This document shows, piece by piece, positions 4,436 to 5,666 of a stretch of DNA of 5,666 nt. The stretch is from the NCBI GenBank assembly GCA_016791465.1, contig JAEUWE010000468.1, positions 1 to 5,666 of the forward strand. The letters run 5' to 3'. The translations under genes and the position numbers were made by a program. Under the pieces are notes generated by a model. The model was not told the origin of the DNA, made no database searches, and saw only the letters and a program-made list of their open reading frames with translations. The stretch's first letter is position 1. Every line of letters starts with the position of its first letter. Origin of the DNA: Pseudobdellovibrionaceae bacterium. GTDB lineage: Bacteria > Bdellovibrionota > Bdellovibrionia > Bdellovibrionales > JAMPXM01.

Positions 4436-4768
4436 TCAGTTGTGGCAAACGGTTTGATCAAGGCCAAACGAACCGTCGGTGCGGCGTTCGACTTCAGTCT
4501 TACACTGGAACGTTCGTGTTTCGACCATCACCTCACTGCAAACCACGACAACATGGGATGTTGTCGTCACAATCTTTAGATTCTGAACGTCATCCTCATT
4601 GACCGTAATTCCAGTCTGCAAACTCAGCGTCTGCGCCACCGAAAAGCGCACAATCAGATCAAGCTCGCTCATCGTCGAGGCTTTGCCCTGCGAAGGAATG
4701 ACCAAATGCACAAATGCCGAGACCAGCGCCAATGTCTTGATGAGTTTGCCCATGACGACGAGGTACAT
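4436..4768 (-). CDS. Small secreted protein of unknown function
   Basis: I do not recognise this 110-aa protein. It has a Sec-type signal: basic Lys8-Lys11, a hydrophobic core at about 12-24, and a likely cut after Ala30 (SQGKA/STMS). That would leave an 80-residue periplasmic or secreted domain with three cysteines (77, 89, 108) and beta-prone stretches such as HVVVVCSEV. The ATG at 4768 is preceded by AGGCGGG at 8 bases, one change from a good ribosome site. The ATG at 4753 gives a more normal signal-peptide start (MGKLIKTLALV) but has no ribosome site. A TTG at 4798 is unlikely. It precedes xer by 22 bases and is probably the first gene of a unit with xer and comM. That neighbourhood does not suggest a shared function. 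Confidence 0.65.
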   Translation of the reverse strand: MYLVVMGKLIKTLALVSAFVHLVIPSQGKASTMSELDLIVRFSVAQTLSLQTGITVNEDDVQNLKIVTTTSHVVVVCSEVMVETRTFQCKTEVERRTDGSFGLDQTVCHN

Positions 4769-4859
4769 GGAGGTGTCCCGCCTGGTCAAGATAAACAAAA
4801 GTTAGGTTTCAGCATTTGGACGTAAGATATTGAAATTACAAGAAAATGGCTTGCGTGCG

Positions 4860-4899
4860 AAATAAGAAGCGGCACCGGAAGGGGAGGCCGGCGCCGCTT
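4860..4899 (-). terminator. Intrinsic terminator of the lipoprotein gene
   Basis: AAGCGGC and CCGG on one side pair with CCGG and GCCGCTT on the other (4867-4878 with 4888-4899): 11 bp with one mismatch and a 9-base loop. On the minus strand the stem is followed by CTTATTT. It starts 32 bases after the lipoprotein stop and separates that gene from the 4768-1998 cluster. The plus strand has no T-run beyond the stem. Confidence 0.75.
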
Positions 4900-4931
4900 A
4901 GGTTTAAAGGGGGGGCTGGGGTCTTTGGGGA

Positions 4932-5558
4932 CTATTCGAGTGGGAACACATTAAACGGTGCCGAGCAAATTCCGCCCGACATCGAATTGATGTACGCATT
5001 GCCTTGAACATGGAATGGGAACTGAGCACCAACCAAGTCCGCAACTGCTGGAACTGCCGACATCACCCAATTGCTGCTCATGCGAATCTGAAGGGTCGTT
5101 GGACCAGTGGCCAGAAGCTGCATGTTGTAGAATGACTGACCATTCCAAGTACCAGGAGCAACCGTCGAAATCGTATAGTCGCCAGCGGGAACAATACAGC
5201 CGACTGTTCGCGCGATACGCACGCGAAGAACTCCACCCGCGACAACGGGACCTGAGTAGTTGCCGATTGTGGGCGTCACGCCTTGCTGCTGAAACCGACT
5301 GATTACTGACGTGTCGCCATGGAATTGAAGAGACATTTCAGCTTCAAGCTGACCGCCAGTGTAGGCCTTGCCGACTCCAGATGAGAGCAGCGTCACGCCA
5401 CTTGGGCAACCCACACACGATCCTGCGATTGGACCTGTTGGAGTTACGGCGACCACCTGACCGCCTTCGTCTTTTTTGCCGCAGGCTGTGGCCAGCACGG
5501 CAACGGTTACCAGGATCACTCCTGTCGTCAACCATCGGGTTAAAGCTTGGTTTTTCAT
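4932..5558 (-). CDS. Predicted lipoprotein of unknown function
   Basis: This 208-aa protein starts with a lipoprotein signal peptide: Lys2 and Arg8, a hydrophobic core at about 10-24, and the lipobox LATAC with Cys26 as the lipidated residue. The next residues (GKKDEGG) are charged, with Asp30 at +5 and not +2, which suits sorting to the outer membrane. The mature part is rich in Gly, Ser, Thr and Val, with a CVGC pair (48, 51) and single cysteines at 121 and 198. It has no transmembrane segment or catalytic motif I know, and looks like a beta-sandwich-type domain (inference). The ATG at 5558 has GGGAG about 6-8 bases upstream, inside AAAAGGGAGAG. An intrinsic terminator follows. It may be co-transcribed with the partial gene ending at 5597. 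The lipoprotein call is firm; the function is unknown. Confidence 0.85.
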   Translation of the reverse strand: MKNQALTRWLTTGVILVTVAVLATACGKKDEGGQVVAVTPTGPIAGSCVGCPSGVTLLSSGVGKAYTGGQLEAEMSLQFHGDTSVISRFQQQGVTPTIGNYSGPVVAGGVLRVRIARTVGCIVPAGDYTISTVAPGTWNGQSFYNMQLLATGPTTLQIRMSSNWVMSAVPAVADLVGAQFPFHVQGNAYINSMSGGICSAPFNVFPLE

Positions 5559-5596
5559 ACGTCTCTCCCTTTTACTTTCGTTTCTAAAATCTTTAG

Positions 5597-5665
5597 TTAC
5601 AGACCGGCTGCGGCTCGTGACATTCCGCTAAAGTCGCCGAGCTTCTGGTAAGACTTCGTGCGCGT
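5597..5665 (-). CDS. Possible 3' end of an upstream gene
   Basis: A minus-strand frame runs in from the right edge for 22 codons and stops at TAA (5599-5597), 38 bases before the lipoprotein start. It ends KLGDFSGMSRAAAGL, with many G or C third bases like the other minus-strand genes. One other minus-strand frame is also open across this short piece, so the call is weak. No family can be assigned. Confidence 0.35.
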   Translation of the reverse strand, partial: TRTKSYQKLGDFSGMSRAAAGL

Positions 5666-5666
5666 C

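Noticed and set aside
1..5666. CRISPR array or a named defence system
   Set aside because: No regularly spaced direct repeats and no Cas, restriction-modification or toxin-antitoxin motifs were seen.

Overview
The window looks like chromosomal DNA from a Gram-negative (diderm) bacterium with mid-range GC. It encodes a lipoprotein with a signal peptide and lipobox, a probable secreted protein, and core housekeeping genes with strong GGAGG-type ribosome sites. The style of the conserved block fits the Bdellovibrionota or former deltaproteobacteria, but that is an impression and nothing here proves it.

Left third (1-1645), accessory DNA. Bases 1-353 are the upstream end of an IS3-family element transcribed leftward: terminal inverted repeat, orfA, and a -1 frameshift heptamer leading into orfB, which runs off the left edge. 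A second, diverged copy of the same terminal repeat lies at 1596-1624 in the opposite orientation, with no transposase beside it. The two IS tips face outward around a segment (354-1595) with a large palindrome, a short predicted two-helix membrane protein on the minus strand, and an AT-rich plus-strand gene of 239 codons with the signature residues of a prolyl-4-hydroxylase-like 2-oxoglutarate/Fe(II) oxygenase. That gene has a good promoter placed so that its mRNA would be leaderless. The layout resembles a decayed composite transposon or an IS-flanked island.

Middle (1646-1997). A stretch with no recognisable gene leads to a complete minus-strand tRNA-Cys(GCA) with encoded CCA and its own promoter. 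The IS debris lies on the 3' side of this tRNA, the usual side for integrated DNA.

Right two thirds (1998-5666), conserved minus-strand chromosomal genes. From right to left these are the tail of a possible CDS, a lipoprotein gene with an intrinsic terminator, then a compact cluster of a small secreted protein, a XerC/XerD-type tyrosine recombinase with all six catalytic residues, and a ComM/YifB-type AAA+ ATPase. Xer resolves chromosome dimers and ComM drives branch migration of recombination intermediates in natural transformation, so both act on recombined DNA. The secreted protein and lipoprotein have no recognisable function.

I found no CRISPR array and no recognisable defence or biosynthetic system. 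The least ordinary material is the IS-bounded oxygenase segment and the paired hairpins at the transposase leader.
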